DNA from: Agathobaculum hominis
GTDB lineage: Bacteria; Bacillota; Clostridia; Oscillospirales; Butyricicoccaceae
Direction: 5' to 3'
Length of the DNA stretch: 64,000 bases
Assembly (NCBI RefSeq): GCF_014288055.1
Contig: NZ_JACOPK010000005.1
Span: forward strand, 124,001 to 188,000
The translations under genes were made by a program, and so were the position numbers. Of the stretch, positions 1 through 7,145 are shown piece after piece. The notes beneath the pieces were generated by a model. That model did no database searches and was not told the DNA's origin. It was given only the letters and a program-made list of their open reading frames with translations. Within the stretch, counting starts at the first letter, position 1, and each line of letters begins with the position of its first letter.

Positions 1-357
1 ATCAATCTCGACCCGTCCCACATGATGGTTCTGGGCGCAGACCCGATCGCGGCTGCCCGTGCGCTCAAGGGCTGCATCTTCCACGTTCACGGCAAGGATG
101 CGCGCATCGAGCGCGGTCTGGCTGACACCGACGGTCTGCTCGAGCCTCGTCCTGTTACCGAGTCCGCTGACCGCGTTTGGAACTACGTGGCTGTCGGCTG
201 CGGCAAGGACCTGCAGTGGTGGAAGGAATTCTTCTCTGTATGCCACATGATGGGTTACGACGGCGACGTTTCGCTCGAGATGGAGGACCTGACCATGACG
301 GTTGACGCCGGCGTTCATACCTCCATCGACGCGCTCCGCCAGACCATCAGCCAGTAA
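1..357 (+). CDS. Sugar phosphate isomerase/epimerase, C-terminal part (gene starts before window)
   Basis: This is the last 118 residues of a TIM-barrel sugar isomerase/epimerase (AP-endonuclease-2 / IolE-like superfamily). The reading frame is open from base 1. Visible conserved pieces are NLDPSHM, the metal-site stretch HVHGKDARIE and SLEMED near the C-terminus. Proteins of this family interconvert keto-sugars or inositol intermediates using a divalent metal; the substrate cannot be told from this fragment. It is nearly identical to the C-terminal half of the gene at 33427-34077, so the locus has been duplicated. It is followed by a sugar-binding lipoprotein and a symporter, which fits a sugar or polyol uptake and catabolism unit. 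Confidence 0.85.
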   Translation: MNLDPSHMMVLGADPIAAARALKGCIFHVHGKDARIERGLADTDGLLEPRPVTESADRVWNYVAVGCGKDLQWWKEFFSVCHMMGYDGDVSLEMEDLTMTVDAGVHTSIDALRQTISQ

Positions 358-442
358 AATTTCACAACAATCCACATTTTTGCGTACCCCCAAAGGAAGG
401 AAGTCAATCAGTTCGAAAAAAGAGAAAGGGTAGTGTTAAAGT

Positions 443-1447
443 ATGAGAAGCAAACTGTTGTCCATGGTACTGACAGGCGCACTGTGCGTCGGCATGCTGA
501 GCGGCTGCGGAGGCCAGACGGCATCGAATGAGGGCGGCTCGTCCGCCTCCTCGGACAAGCCGTATCACGTTACCGTGATCGTCAAGCACACAGACGGTCA
601 TTTTAACAAGGTCATCGCAGGCGCGCGCGCCTATGATGCGGAGCACGACAACGTGACGGTTGAAATCCAGTCGCCGACGGCGGCAACGGCGTATGACGAG
701 CAGGTCAACATGATCGAAACCGCGCTCGGCAATCCGGGCATTGATGCGGTCGTGATCGCGCCGCAGCAGTCTACTTCTACCGCCACCCTTGTTTCGTCTA
801 CGGACAAGCCGGTCGTCGCGCTCGATACCGACTTTACGTCGGACAAAAAAGCCTGCTTTGTCGGCACCGGCAACGAGGACGCAGCGCTGAGCGGCGGCAA
901 GGCGGTTGCTGAGGCCTGCAAGGCACTCGGCAAGGACAAGCCGACGGCTGTTATCATCGCAGGCGTACAGGGTGACGAGACGCACGAGGCACGTCTGCGC
1001 GGCTACCGCGATGCGATCGAAGCCGCAGGCGGTCAGGTGCTCGAAGTGCAGTACACTGACACCATGCCGGACAAAGCAGCCGCCGCTATGGAGGCGGTTA
1101 TCCAGAAGTACCCGAACGGCGTAGACGCAGTTCTGTCCATCGCGGATGACATGGCGCTTGCAGCTGCAAAGGTTATCAAGGATTCCGGCAACACCAATTA
1201 CGCAGATACCGTTCTGTGCGGCTTTGACGGCAATCAGTCTGCCATCGAGGCAGTTATGGACGGCTCGCTGACCATCGACATTGCGCAGATGGGCTATGAT
1301 ATGGGCTACAAGGCGGTCGAGGCGGCGGTCGAGGTTCTTGACGGCGGCAAGGTTGAGGGTTTCATCGACTCCGGCTCCAAGGTCGTCGACTCGAGCAATA
1401 TCGACGACTACATCTCGGACATGAAGACCAAGGGCCTTTGGGAGTAA
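443..1447 (+). CDS. Sugar ABC transporter substrate-binding lipoprotein (Peripla_BP_4 type)
   Basis: A 334-residue extracytoplasmic solute-binding protein of the ribose/galactose/inositol type. The N-terminus is a lipoprotein signal peptide with lipobox LSGC (Cys22), followed by a Ser/Gly-rich linker. The two-lobed periplasmic-binding-protein fold follows, with typical stretches VIAPQQS, GTGNEDAA, ADDMALAAAK and CGFDGN. It should capture a sugar or polyol at the outer membrane face. No ABC ATPase or permease gene is adjacent; the next gene is a sodium:solute symporter, so the protein may be an orphan or serve a transporter encoded elsewhere. The start follows AGAAAGGGTAG at 421-431. Confidence 0.88.
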   Translation: MRSKLLSMVLTGALCVGMLSGCGGQTASNEGGSSASSDKPYHVTVIVKHTDGHFNKVIAGARAYDAEHDNVTVEIQSPTAATAYDEQVNMIETALGNPGIDAVVIAPQQSTSTATLVSSTDKPVVALDTDFTSDKKACFVGTGNEDAALSGGKAVAEACKALGKDKPTAVIIAGVQGDETHEARLRGYRDAIEAAGGQVLEVQYTDTMPDKAAAAMEAVIQKYPNGVDAVLSIADDMALAAAKVIKDSGNTNYADTVLCGFDGNQSAIEAVMDGSLTIDIAQMGYDMGYKAVEAAVEVLDGGKVEGFIDSGSKVVDSSNIDDYISDMKTKGLWE

Positions 1448-1487
1448 TTCAAACCATATTTGACAGCATAAACAGTTTATTGACTGA

Positions 1488-1517
1488 GCGGACGCAGAGT
1501 TCGACACCTGCGTCCGC
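1488..1517 (+). terminator. Hairpin between binding-protein and symporter genes
   Basis: A perfect 10-bp stem, GCGGACGCAG / CTGCGTCCGC, with a 10-nt loop. No T-run follows directly (TTTTT begins about 13 nt later), so it may be a weak terminator or an mRNA-stabilising hairpin that lowers symporter expression relative to the binding protein. Confidence 0.45.
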
Positions 1518-1600
1518 CTTAGCTATACGCATTTTTAAGCATTAAATAACAAAGATGGGAAATTAAAGCGGTTATAGACCGCGTGAAAGAGGGGATTCCA

Positions 1601-3253
1601 ATGGTTTGGACAATGGCGACGTTTATCGGCTTCACGATACTTGTTGCAGTTATTTCGTATGTAAAAACAAAGGGTGATGACCAGTCGACCGCAGACGGCT
1701 ACTTTCTGGCCGGGCGCGGTCTGCCGGGCTTCGTTATCGCAGGCTCGCTGCTGCTGACCAATCTGTCGGCAGAGCAGCTAGTCGGCACGAACGGACAGAC
1801 ATGGAGCGTCGGCATGAGCCCGATGGCGTTCGAGATCGTCGCGGCGCCGTGCTGCATCGTTCTGGCGCTGTTCGCCGCGCCGCGCTATCTGAAAAGCGGC
1901 ATCACCACCATCCCGGAGCTGATCGGTCTGCGGTATGACAGGAGCACCAAGCTGTGGTTCTCCATCGCATATATCCTGCTGTACATCGTGGTTCAGATCC
2001 CGGTCATTCTGTACTCCGGTTCGCTGGTATTCGAGAACATTTTTAATGTTTCCGGCATTCTGGGCGTGACCAAGTTCCAGGCGGTCATCATCCTCTGCAT
2101 CATCATCAGCATCATCGGCTCGATCTACGCGATCTTCGGCGGCCTGAAGGCTGTTGCGGTGTCGGATACGGTAAACGGTATCGGCCTGCTGATCGGCGGC
2201 TTCATGATCCCGTTCTTTGCACTTAGCGTACTCGGCAAGACGGCGGGCGGCGACGGACTGTCGGTCATTGACGGCATGCGCTTTCTGATCGAAAACCATT
2301 CGGATATGCTCAACTCCATCGCACCGGCGGACTCTCTGCCGCCTGCGGTTCCGTGGCCGACCGTATTTACCGGTCTGTTCTTCCTCGGCCTTCAGTCCTG
2401 GTGCACGCATCAGTCGTTCATCCAGCGTGTACTTGCGGCGAAGAACCTCAAGGAGGCACAGAAGGGCGCTCTTTACTGCGCATTTCTCAAGATCATCGGC
2501 TTTATGTACCTTGCGCTTCCGGGCGTTATCGCGTATGCGCTGTTTGAGCTGCAGGGCGATCAGGTGTCCATGATGGACGAAGCGTATCCGCAGCTGGTCG
2601 CGCAGGTGGTTCCGGCGCCGCTCATGGGATTTTTCGCCGCGGTCATGCTCGGCGCGATCCTGTCCTCGTTCAACTCGGTGCTCAACTCGGTAGATACCAT
2701 GTTTACCATGGACATCTACGCGGAGTTCGTCGACCGGAACGCTTCCGAGGACAAGCTTGTCAAGGTCGGCAAGAATGTCGGCATCATCTTCGCGGTGCTG
2801 ACCACCATCGTTGGTCCGCTGATCTACTTCTTCCCGGCGGGTCTCAAGACCTTCCTGGATTCCCTCGTAATGCTGATTGCACTGCCGGTTCTGACGGCCG
2901 TATTCGGCGGCTTCTTTTTCAAGCACCTGCCGAAATACAGTGCAAAGGTCATTCTCGTGCTGCACGTGGTCTGCTATGGCTCGTTCCTGCTGTTCCTCGG
3001 TAGCGAGTTCCATTATCTGTACGCCGTTTTCGTGCTGCTGCCGCTCGAACTGCTCGTCATGTTCCTCTTCAATCAGCGTAACAGGGCGAAGCACCCGGAG
3101 GCATGGGAGCAGAAGGACGTCGGCGCGGTCGACCTGACCCCGTGGAAGTATCGATGGGTCGCGACGGCTCTCATTCTGATCTGCGTCGCGGCGGTCTACA
3201 TCGCGTTCTCGCCACTCGGCATCGGTACTTGGAATTATCCGCAGCCGTGGTAA
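1601..3253 (+). CDS. Sodium:solute symporter (SSS / SLC5 family)
   Basis: A 550-residue integral membrane protein with about 13-14 hydrophobic segments, typical of the SSS family that couples uptake of sugars, inositol or other small solutes to Na+. The N-terminus has the usual ADGYFLAGRGLPG motif, then SNLSAEQ-like NLSAEQLVGTNG. ATG 1601 is preferred because GAAAGAGGGG lies just upstream; an in-frame GTG at 1583 overlaps that ribosome site. The length matches SGLT-like bacterial symporters. The gene follows a sugar isomerase and a sugar-binding protein, pointing to sugar or polyol import. The exact substrate cannot be read from sequence. Confidence 0.9.
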   Translation: MVWTMATFIGFTILVAVISYVKTKGDDQSTADGYFLAGRGLPGFVIAGSLLLTNLSAEQLVGTNGQTWSVGMSPMAFEIVAAPCCIVLALFAAPRYLKSGITTIPELIGLRYDRSTKLWFSIAYILLYIVVQIPVILYSGSLVFENIFNVSGILGVTKFQAVIILCIIISIIGSIYAIFGGLKAVAVSDTVNGIGLLIGGFMIPFFALSVLGKTAGGDGLSVIDGMRFLIENHSDMLNSIAPADSLPPAVPWPTVFTGLFFLGLQSWCTHQSFIQRVLAAKNLKEAQKGALYCAFLKIIGFMYLALPGVIAYALFELQGDQVSMMDEAYPQLVAQVVPAPLMGFFAAVMLGAILSSFNSVLNSVDTMFTMDIYAEFVDRNASEDKLVKVGKNVGIIFAVLTTIVGPLIYFFPAGLKTFLDSLVMLIALPVLTAVFGGFFFKHLPKYSAKVILVLHVVCYGSFLLFLGSEFHYLYAVFVLLPLELLVMFLFNQRNRAKHPEAWEQKDVGAVDLTPWKYRWVATALILICVAAVYIAFSPLGIGTWNYPQPW

Positions 3254-3284
3254 AAGCTCTGTAAGCAAAAAGACTCGACAGACA

Positions 3285-3349
3285 TTTGAACTGCACCCCA
3301 TCTATTTAGATAGTATATCAACTGTCTAACAAATGGGGTGCAGTTCAAA
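3285..3349. mobile_element. Mini-element made of two IS3/IS150-type terminal repeats
   Basis: A 65-bp element whose arms TTTGAACTGCACCCCAT and its exact complement are separated by about 31 bp. Similarity continues inward (TTAGATAGT against TTAGACAGT). The TGxACTGCACCC...TTxGACxG pattern resembles the terminal inverted repeats of IS150-group IS3 elements as I recall them. With no coding capacity between the ends, this is best read as an internally deleted derivative (MITE). It would also fold as a strong hairpin. No clear target-site duplication is visible. Confidence 0.6.
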
Positions 3350-3398
3350 GTGGTGTAAAGATTAATGATCTTTGTATTGGCACCGAAAATATATTTAT

Positions 3399-3448
3399 TT
3401 CTCCGCGGCTTTTCTTCCAGGATGGGAGAGTGCCGCGGAGAATTTTTT
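3399..3448 (+). terminator. Rho-independent terminator after symporter
   Basis: An 11-bp stem TTCTCCGCGGC / GCCGCGGAGAA with a 22-nt loop, followed by six T. It ends the upstream isomerase/binding-protein/symporter unit and separates it from the convergent permease gene. Confidence 0.8.
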
Positions 3449-3492
3449 GCGAAGAAAGAATTGCTATAGCTTTTGTAATTCAGGGAAAACCT

Positions 3493-4641
3493 TTATCTAA
3501 GAAAAAAATACAATATTAACATGAATATCATGAATATAATATTGGAGGCTGTGAATATTCCCAAATACCTTCCTCTCAGATTCCTGTTGTCTTTTGCAAT
3601 ATATTTGAAACTTATCAGGCTTGCCATGGATGCAATCAGAGTGCCGAGACCTCCAATATTGGTTCCGACAATTAAAGCCCGGTAATTATCTGTAAAGCCG
3701 GATAAAAGAAGCGCAGCGGGAACATTACTCATAATCTGACTGGCAAGAACAGCAGTAAGTGTTTCCCTTCCTGCCATGATTCTTTCCAGAAAACTGCTGA
3801 ATTGCGGAATCCTTCCAAGGTTGCCGATAAAAATAAATAATGCGATAAAGGTGGCAAGCAGGGAGTAATCCACCCTGCTTATATTTTCCCTGTTTCTTAG
3901 CAGCGTATATATAAGAACCAATACAAGAGAAATCTGGTATGGAATGATACGTGCAACAGTGAGCAGGCAGATTGTAAATAAGATTAGGTAAGCGGCCAGG
4001 TATTCCATGTTAAGTTCTTTTCTGTCAGAGAATCCCAAAAGAGTTTTATCTTTTTCGGAACCGCATACGTGAGGTGCTTTGGCAGCGGCTGCCTGTATCC
4101 ATATCAGAAGAAGGATAAGTGCTGTGGCGGAATAGGGAAGCATCAGGGTTATTAATTCTGCCGCGGACATCCCTGCTCTGGCATATAGATAAAGGTTCTG
4201 CGGATTTCCGATTGGTGTGAGCATGCTTCCGAGATTAGCAGCGATTGTCTGCATGGCTACTATTTTAAGAAGCCAGTAATTGCCCAGTTCCTTTGGCAGT
4301 TTATGCACAATGATCAGTGCAAGAGGAACAAAAGTAATCAATGCCACATCATTGGTGATCACCATTGACAGGAAGAAACATAAGAGTACCAACAGCCTGA
4401 TCATACCCACAGTTCTCGATGTTCCCATCAGCAATTTTTGGGCAAGTATATCAAAAACACCAACAGCCTTCAAACCAGCTACAATTGCCATCAAACAGAA
4501 GAGGAGCCCGAGCGTCCTGAAATCGATATAAGTAAAATAAGCCTTATCCGGTCTGACCCAGAACATAGAAAGAAGCGCCAGGATCACTGCAATTGACAAA
4601 ACAGTTTCTTTCCTGAAAAAAACATATATTTTTTGTAACAT
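3493..4641 (-). CDS. SLC13/ArsB-type ion permease
   Basis: A 382-residue polytopic membrane protein of the ion transporter superfamily (citrate/anion/arsenite permease-like, CitMHS/ArsB fold). Visible are two related halves with about 10-11 transmembrane segments, the re-entrant-type motif SMVITNDVALITFVPLA, and MLTPIGNPQNLYLY in the first half. A related SNVPAALLLSGF and GTNIGGLGTLIASMAS occur in the second. It probably exports or imports an anion or dicarboxylate; specificity is not deducible. The start at 4641 is supported by GGAAAGGAAATATT; an upstream in-frame ATG lacks a ribosome site. The gene is markedly AT-rich compared with its left neighbours, suggesting horizontal acquisition. Confidence 0.82.
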   Translation of the reverse strand: MLQKIYVFFRKETVLSIAVILALLSMFWVRPDKAYFTYIDFRTLGLLFCLMAIVAGLKAVGVFDILAQKLLMGTSRTVGMIRLLVLLCFFLSMVITNDVALITFVPLALIIVHKLPKELGNYWLLKIVAMQTIAANLGSMLTPIGNPQNLYLYARAGMSAAELITLMLPYSATALILLLIWIQAAAAKAPHVCGSEKDKTLLGFSDRKELNMEYLAAYLILFTICLLTVARIIPYQISLVLVLIYTLLRNRENISRVDYSLLATFIALFIFIGNLGRIPQFSSFLERIMAGRETLTAVLASQIMSNVPAALLLSGFTDNYRALIVGTNIGGLGTLIASMASLISFKYIAKDNRNLRGRYLGIFTASNIIFMIFMLILYFFLR

Positions 4642-4733
4642 AATATTTCCTTTCCGTTCTGATACGACTGCGTATAAGTATATCACAGAAACATCCAGAA
4701 AAAAAGAATATCATTTTGTATTGTGGATTGTGT

Positions 4734-4762
4734 TTGCGATTACCGCCTCATTCCTGTATAAT
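4734..4762 (+). promoter_or_regulatory. Sigma-A promoter belonging to the IS fragment
   Basis: TTGCGA (4734-4739), 17-bp spacer, TATAAT (4757-4762). It lies just upstream of the transposase remnant and points toward the stand-alone Spo0A-type gene at 5257, for which it could now act as the promoter. Confidence 0.6.
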
Positions 4763-4775
4763 AAAAATGTTATCA

Positions 4776-5250
4776 ATGGCGACATCAAATGTTTCAAAAC
4801 TGTTTGACCATGCTGCACACAACGGTTCCAACTATCTGAATGGACACTGCTTTGTGAGTGTCATGCTCTGCGTAGCCTGTCTGGAATAGGGATAAAGTAT
4901 CTTATCTTTCCGTTCCTCTTGGCTATCGTATGTGGCAGAAAAAAGAATCTAAACTGGAACTGGCAGCCTCCATGATCCGGCAGGTTATGCCTGAATTTCA
5001 CAGCAAAGATCATATCATCATTCTTTGTGACAGCTGGTACATAAAACAGAATCTGGTTTCAATCGTTGATGAATATCCGAATCTGGATCTGATTGGCAAT
5101 GCAAGGATTGATTCTGTCATGTATGATCTTGCACCTGCACAGACCGGTCGTCGGGGACGTCCTGCCAAACATGGAAAACATCTTTCTGTTGAAACAGATT
5201 TTACGTTTTCCAATGAAAAGATTGGTGATTATTATGCGCTTTCGGGAGGT
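4776..5250 (+). pseudogene. Truncated, frameshifted IS4-like transposase
   Basis: The translation resembles DDE transposases of a common Clostridia IS (pieces VSKLFDHAAHNG, NYLNGHCFVS, then in another frame VPLGYRMWQKKESKLELAA and IILCDSWY). A frameshift lies near 4880, where the first frame stops at TAG. The C-terminal part of the transposase, including its last catalytic region, is missing. The remaining frame runs without a stop directly into the following Spo0A-type gene, so a naive annotation yields a 268-residue false fusion. It is not functional as a transposase. Confidence 0.8.
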
Positions 5251-5256
5251 GTAACT

Positions 5257-5736
5257 ATGGATGAAAACATGAATAAGGACGATTTTATGAACGATCTGTA
5301 CGATTACCTCTGGATGCCGGAGAATGAGCAGGGAGCGCTCTATCTGCATCAGAATATCCTGTTCGGCCGCGCGGCGGACGAGGAGAAAATTGCCTGCGCA
5401 ACCCTTCCGTATCTGTTCCGGCTCGGCATCACGCCGCAGATGCGCGGTTATGAAATTTTGTGCCGCGCCGTTATCCTGTACCTCCTTGACGGCATTCAGA
5501 ATTCGACTCACCTTGCCTTGCTCATGACGATTGCTGTTGAGCGCGGTACCTCGCTTGCTTCTGTGGAGCGCGCCTGCGCCGCTGCGGTCAGATATGCGTG
5601 GAACGAGGGGTATATGTCCGCAGACGATGAGGGCCCCGATGCCATCACGTTCCGCGAAATGCCGACAGTGACACAGTTTATCGACTGTCTTGCAGCGGCA
5701 GTCCGGAGCAAACTCGGTGACGAAATCAAGCTCTAA
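5257..5736 (+). CDS. Stand-alone Spo0A effector-domain protein (no receiver), copy 1
   Basis: A 159-residue protein whose residues from about 45 match the DNA-binding domain of sporulation regulator Spo0A (Spo0A_C). Visible are LFRLGITPQMRGYEILCRAV, a recognition-helix-like stretch SVERACAAAVRYAWNEG, and PTVTQFIDCLAAAVR near the C-terminus. No phospho-acceptor receiver domain is present. The N-terminal 45 residues are acidic (MDENMNKDDFMNDLYDY). The start at ATG 5257 is fixed by GGGAGGT seven bases upstream; the same frame extends upstream only through a transposase remnant. It is the most divergent of three such proteins in the window. The inferred role is a transcription factor binding 0A-like sites without phosphorelay control. 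Confidence 0.82.
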   Translation: MDENMNKDDFMNDLYDYLWMPENEQGALYLHQNILFGRAADEEKIACATLPYLFRLGITPQMRGYEILCRAVILYLLDGIQNSTHLALLMTIAVERGTSLASVERACAAAVRYAWNEGYMSADDEGPDAITFREMPTVTQFIDCLAAAVRSKLGDEIKL

Positions 5737-5916
5737 ACGGGCGGTAATGCGGCGAAAACTGCGCTTTTATCAGCAGGTAAAATCCGTCCGCAGGCCGCGC
5801 CGGCCATACACTTCAGCATCGTTTGAATTTTGCAGCTGCCTTTCGGCAGCTGCTTTTTATGCAGAAAAGCTGACGTTTGGACGTAAAAACGGACGTTATT
5901 TTCCCTTTTTCGGTGT

Positions 5917-6354
5917 TTAAAGCCCGATTGCCGTGCCATATACGAGCCGGATCATATCCGCAAACGCGGTGATGCAGCCCTTGTTTGTCGGCTTGCGGCG
6001 GAACGTCAGAAGTGCCGTGCACGGGTCGCCCTTTATGCCGCGCAGACCGCCGTTGTTCCATGCCGCCGCAATCGCATGGCGAATCGCGCGCTCCACCGCA
6101 CTGACCGTCGTACCGTGCTCCAGAGCAATCCGGGGGTAAATCGTTTTGGTTATCTCCCGCATTTCCGACGGATTGAGTAAAAACTCGACCACCGCACTGC
6201 GCAGATAGCTGTATCCCGTAACGTGCGGCGGGATACCAAGCTGGTAAAGATAGGGCGTCAAGCGAAATTCAATCTCCCGCGCAAGAGCAGAGTGTTCTTT
6301 TTCGACAGATTCCGCTTTTTCCACAACAACTTCATCATTCATCATCAACATCAT
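5917..6354 (-). CDS. Stand-alone Spo0A effector-domain protein, copy 2
   Basis: A 145-residue protein with a Spo0A C-terminal-type DNA-binding domain over nearly its whole length: EIEFRLTPYLYQLGIPPHV, then AVERAIRHAIAAAWNNGG, the recognition-helix region closest to genuine Spo0A, and RKPTNKGCITAFADMIR. There is no receiver domain; the first 30 residues are charged (many Glu and Val). ATG 6354 is chosen because GGAGGT lies seven bases upstream. It is encoded convergently with copy 1 (180 bp apart). Upstream lies a region with several 0A-box-like sequences and then a structured RNA. The likely job is DNA binding; target genes are unknown. Confidence 0.85.
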   Translation of the reverse strand: MMLMMNDEVVVEKAESVEKEHSALAREIEFRLTPYLYQLGIPPHVTGYSYLRSAVVEFLLNPSEMREITKTIYPRIALEHGTTVSAVERAIRHAIAAAWNNGGLRGIKGDPCTALLTFRRKPTNKGCITAFADMIRLVYGTAIGL

Positions 6355-6834
6355 AACCACGACCTCCGATAAACAATTCTCTTGAATATGGTATGCAGAA
6401 AGGAAATTTCCTTCTTTGATTCCCATTATATCATGCGAAAAAACAGGAAAAAAGAAGAAAAATTCGATGAATTATCCATAATCTTACTGCTGCGTCGAAA
6501 ATCGAGGCGCTGAACAGCAGGTTGCACAAACAGACGCGAAAAATCCCTCTTTTCGCGTCAGGATTCCGTTAATCGAAAGAATTCAAGGCCGTCTGTGAAT
6601 GCGCCGCAGGAAGCCCCGGTCGCCCTCCGGCTGAATAGCAGTTTAACCTGTTTTTCACACTGCGTGTCAATATTGTGTGAGAATACTTCAAATTGCTGTA
6701 AAAAACGTCGAATGGAATGCTGTACGGTTTGAACTGCGCTCTTCTATGAAATTTTATATAAAATGAACAAATTCGACATGAAACGACAGGATACGGTATT
6801 ATCGGATTGAATAAAACGCCCCGGCCCTGTTGCC
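6355..6834. other. Intergenic region with 0A-like boxes and a hairpin
   Basis: No convincing gene is seen here. A perfect 10-bp hairpin GACGCGAAAA / TTTTCGCGTC lies at 6533-6559. Sequences matching or one base from the Spo0A box core TGTCGAA occur at 6493-6499 (CGTCGAA), 6706-6712 (CGTCGAA) and 6772-6778 (TTCGACA, the exact core on the minus strand). The region lies between a stand-alone Spo0A-type gene and an RNA gene, so it is a plausible control region. Confidence 0.4.
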
Positions 6835-6862
6835 TTGACAAAGCCGGAGCGTATGCTTTAAT
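6835..6862 (+). promoter_or_regulatory. Promoter of structured RNA copy A
   Basis: Perfect -35 TTGACA (6835-6840), a 16-bp spacer beginning AAGCCGGAGCG, then TTTAAT (6857-6862). The -35, most of the spacer and the spacing are conserved in copies B (53103) and C (57008), where the -10 box is a perfect TATAAT. Confidence 0.8.
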
Positions 6863-6870
6863 ATAAATAT

Positions 6871-7136
6871 AAGGGGCGCTGCTACCGCAGTCAGCCCTGT
6901 CAGTTAACTAAAAAATAGTTGACTGTTTGGTGCCAGCCAAGCGGTCAACACGCTTTTATGCAAAAGATGTACAGCAAAACTACTGCACATATCAAAAGCC
7001 GAAAAGCCTTTTTCCGCACACGCGCCACCTCCTTCCTGCCACGAACCGTGGGAAAGGAAAAGAGGGTCTGACCGCAAAAAGTAACACCAGAAAAAGCAGT
7101 GATGAGCTTCACTTTTAGAGGCGGCATCACTGCTTT
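6871..7136 (+). ncRNA. Structured non-coding RNA, copy A
   Basis: The RNA starts near 6871 and opens with the conserved block GCTGCTACCGCAGTCAG, which contains the small hairpin CTGC(TACC)GCAG. The main hairpin, 6917-6955, is GTTGACTGTTTGG / CCAAGCGGTCAAC. Copies B and C form the same stem with compensating changes. A conserved 3' part follows (CGCTTTTATGC..., then CTGCACAT...AAAAGC). No ribosome-site-linked reading frame is present. Clear conservation ends near 7000; the 3' end given is the first strong terminator (7093-7136). No Rfam family could be assigned by eye. Confidence 0.7.
7093..7136. terminator. Bidirectional terminator between RNA A and recombinase
   Basis: A perfect 12-bp stem AAAGCAGTGATG / CATCACTGCTTT with a 20-nt loop. 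T-rich stretches lie on both sides (CTTTCGTTTTT on plus, TTTTTCTGG on minus). It can end both RNA copy A (plus) and the recombinase gene stopping at 7146 (minus). Confidence 0.75.
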
Positions 7137-7145
7137 CTTTCGTTT

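Noticed and set aside
1778..3301. 507-codon open frame on the minus strand under the symporter gene
   Set aside because: It is an exact antisense shadow of a clearly conserved transporter; the translation is rich in Arg/Asp/Glu with no family signature and no ribosome site.
4930..5736. 268-residue protein joining transposase and Spo0A-type domain
   Set aside because: The N-terminal half is a decayed transposase with a frameshift upstream. A strong ribosome site and ATG at 5257 mark the true gene, so it is not treated as a real fusion protein.
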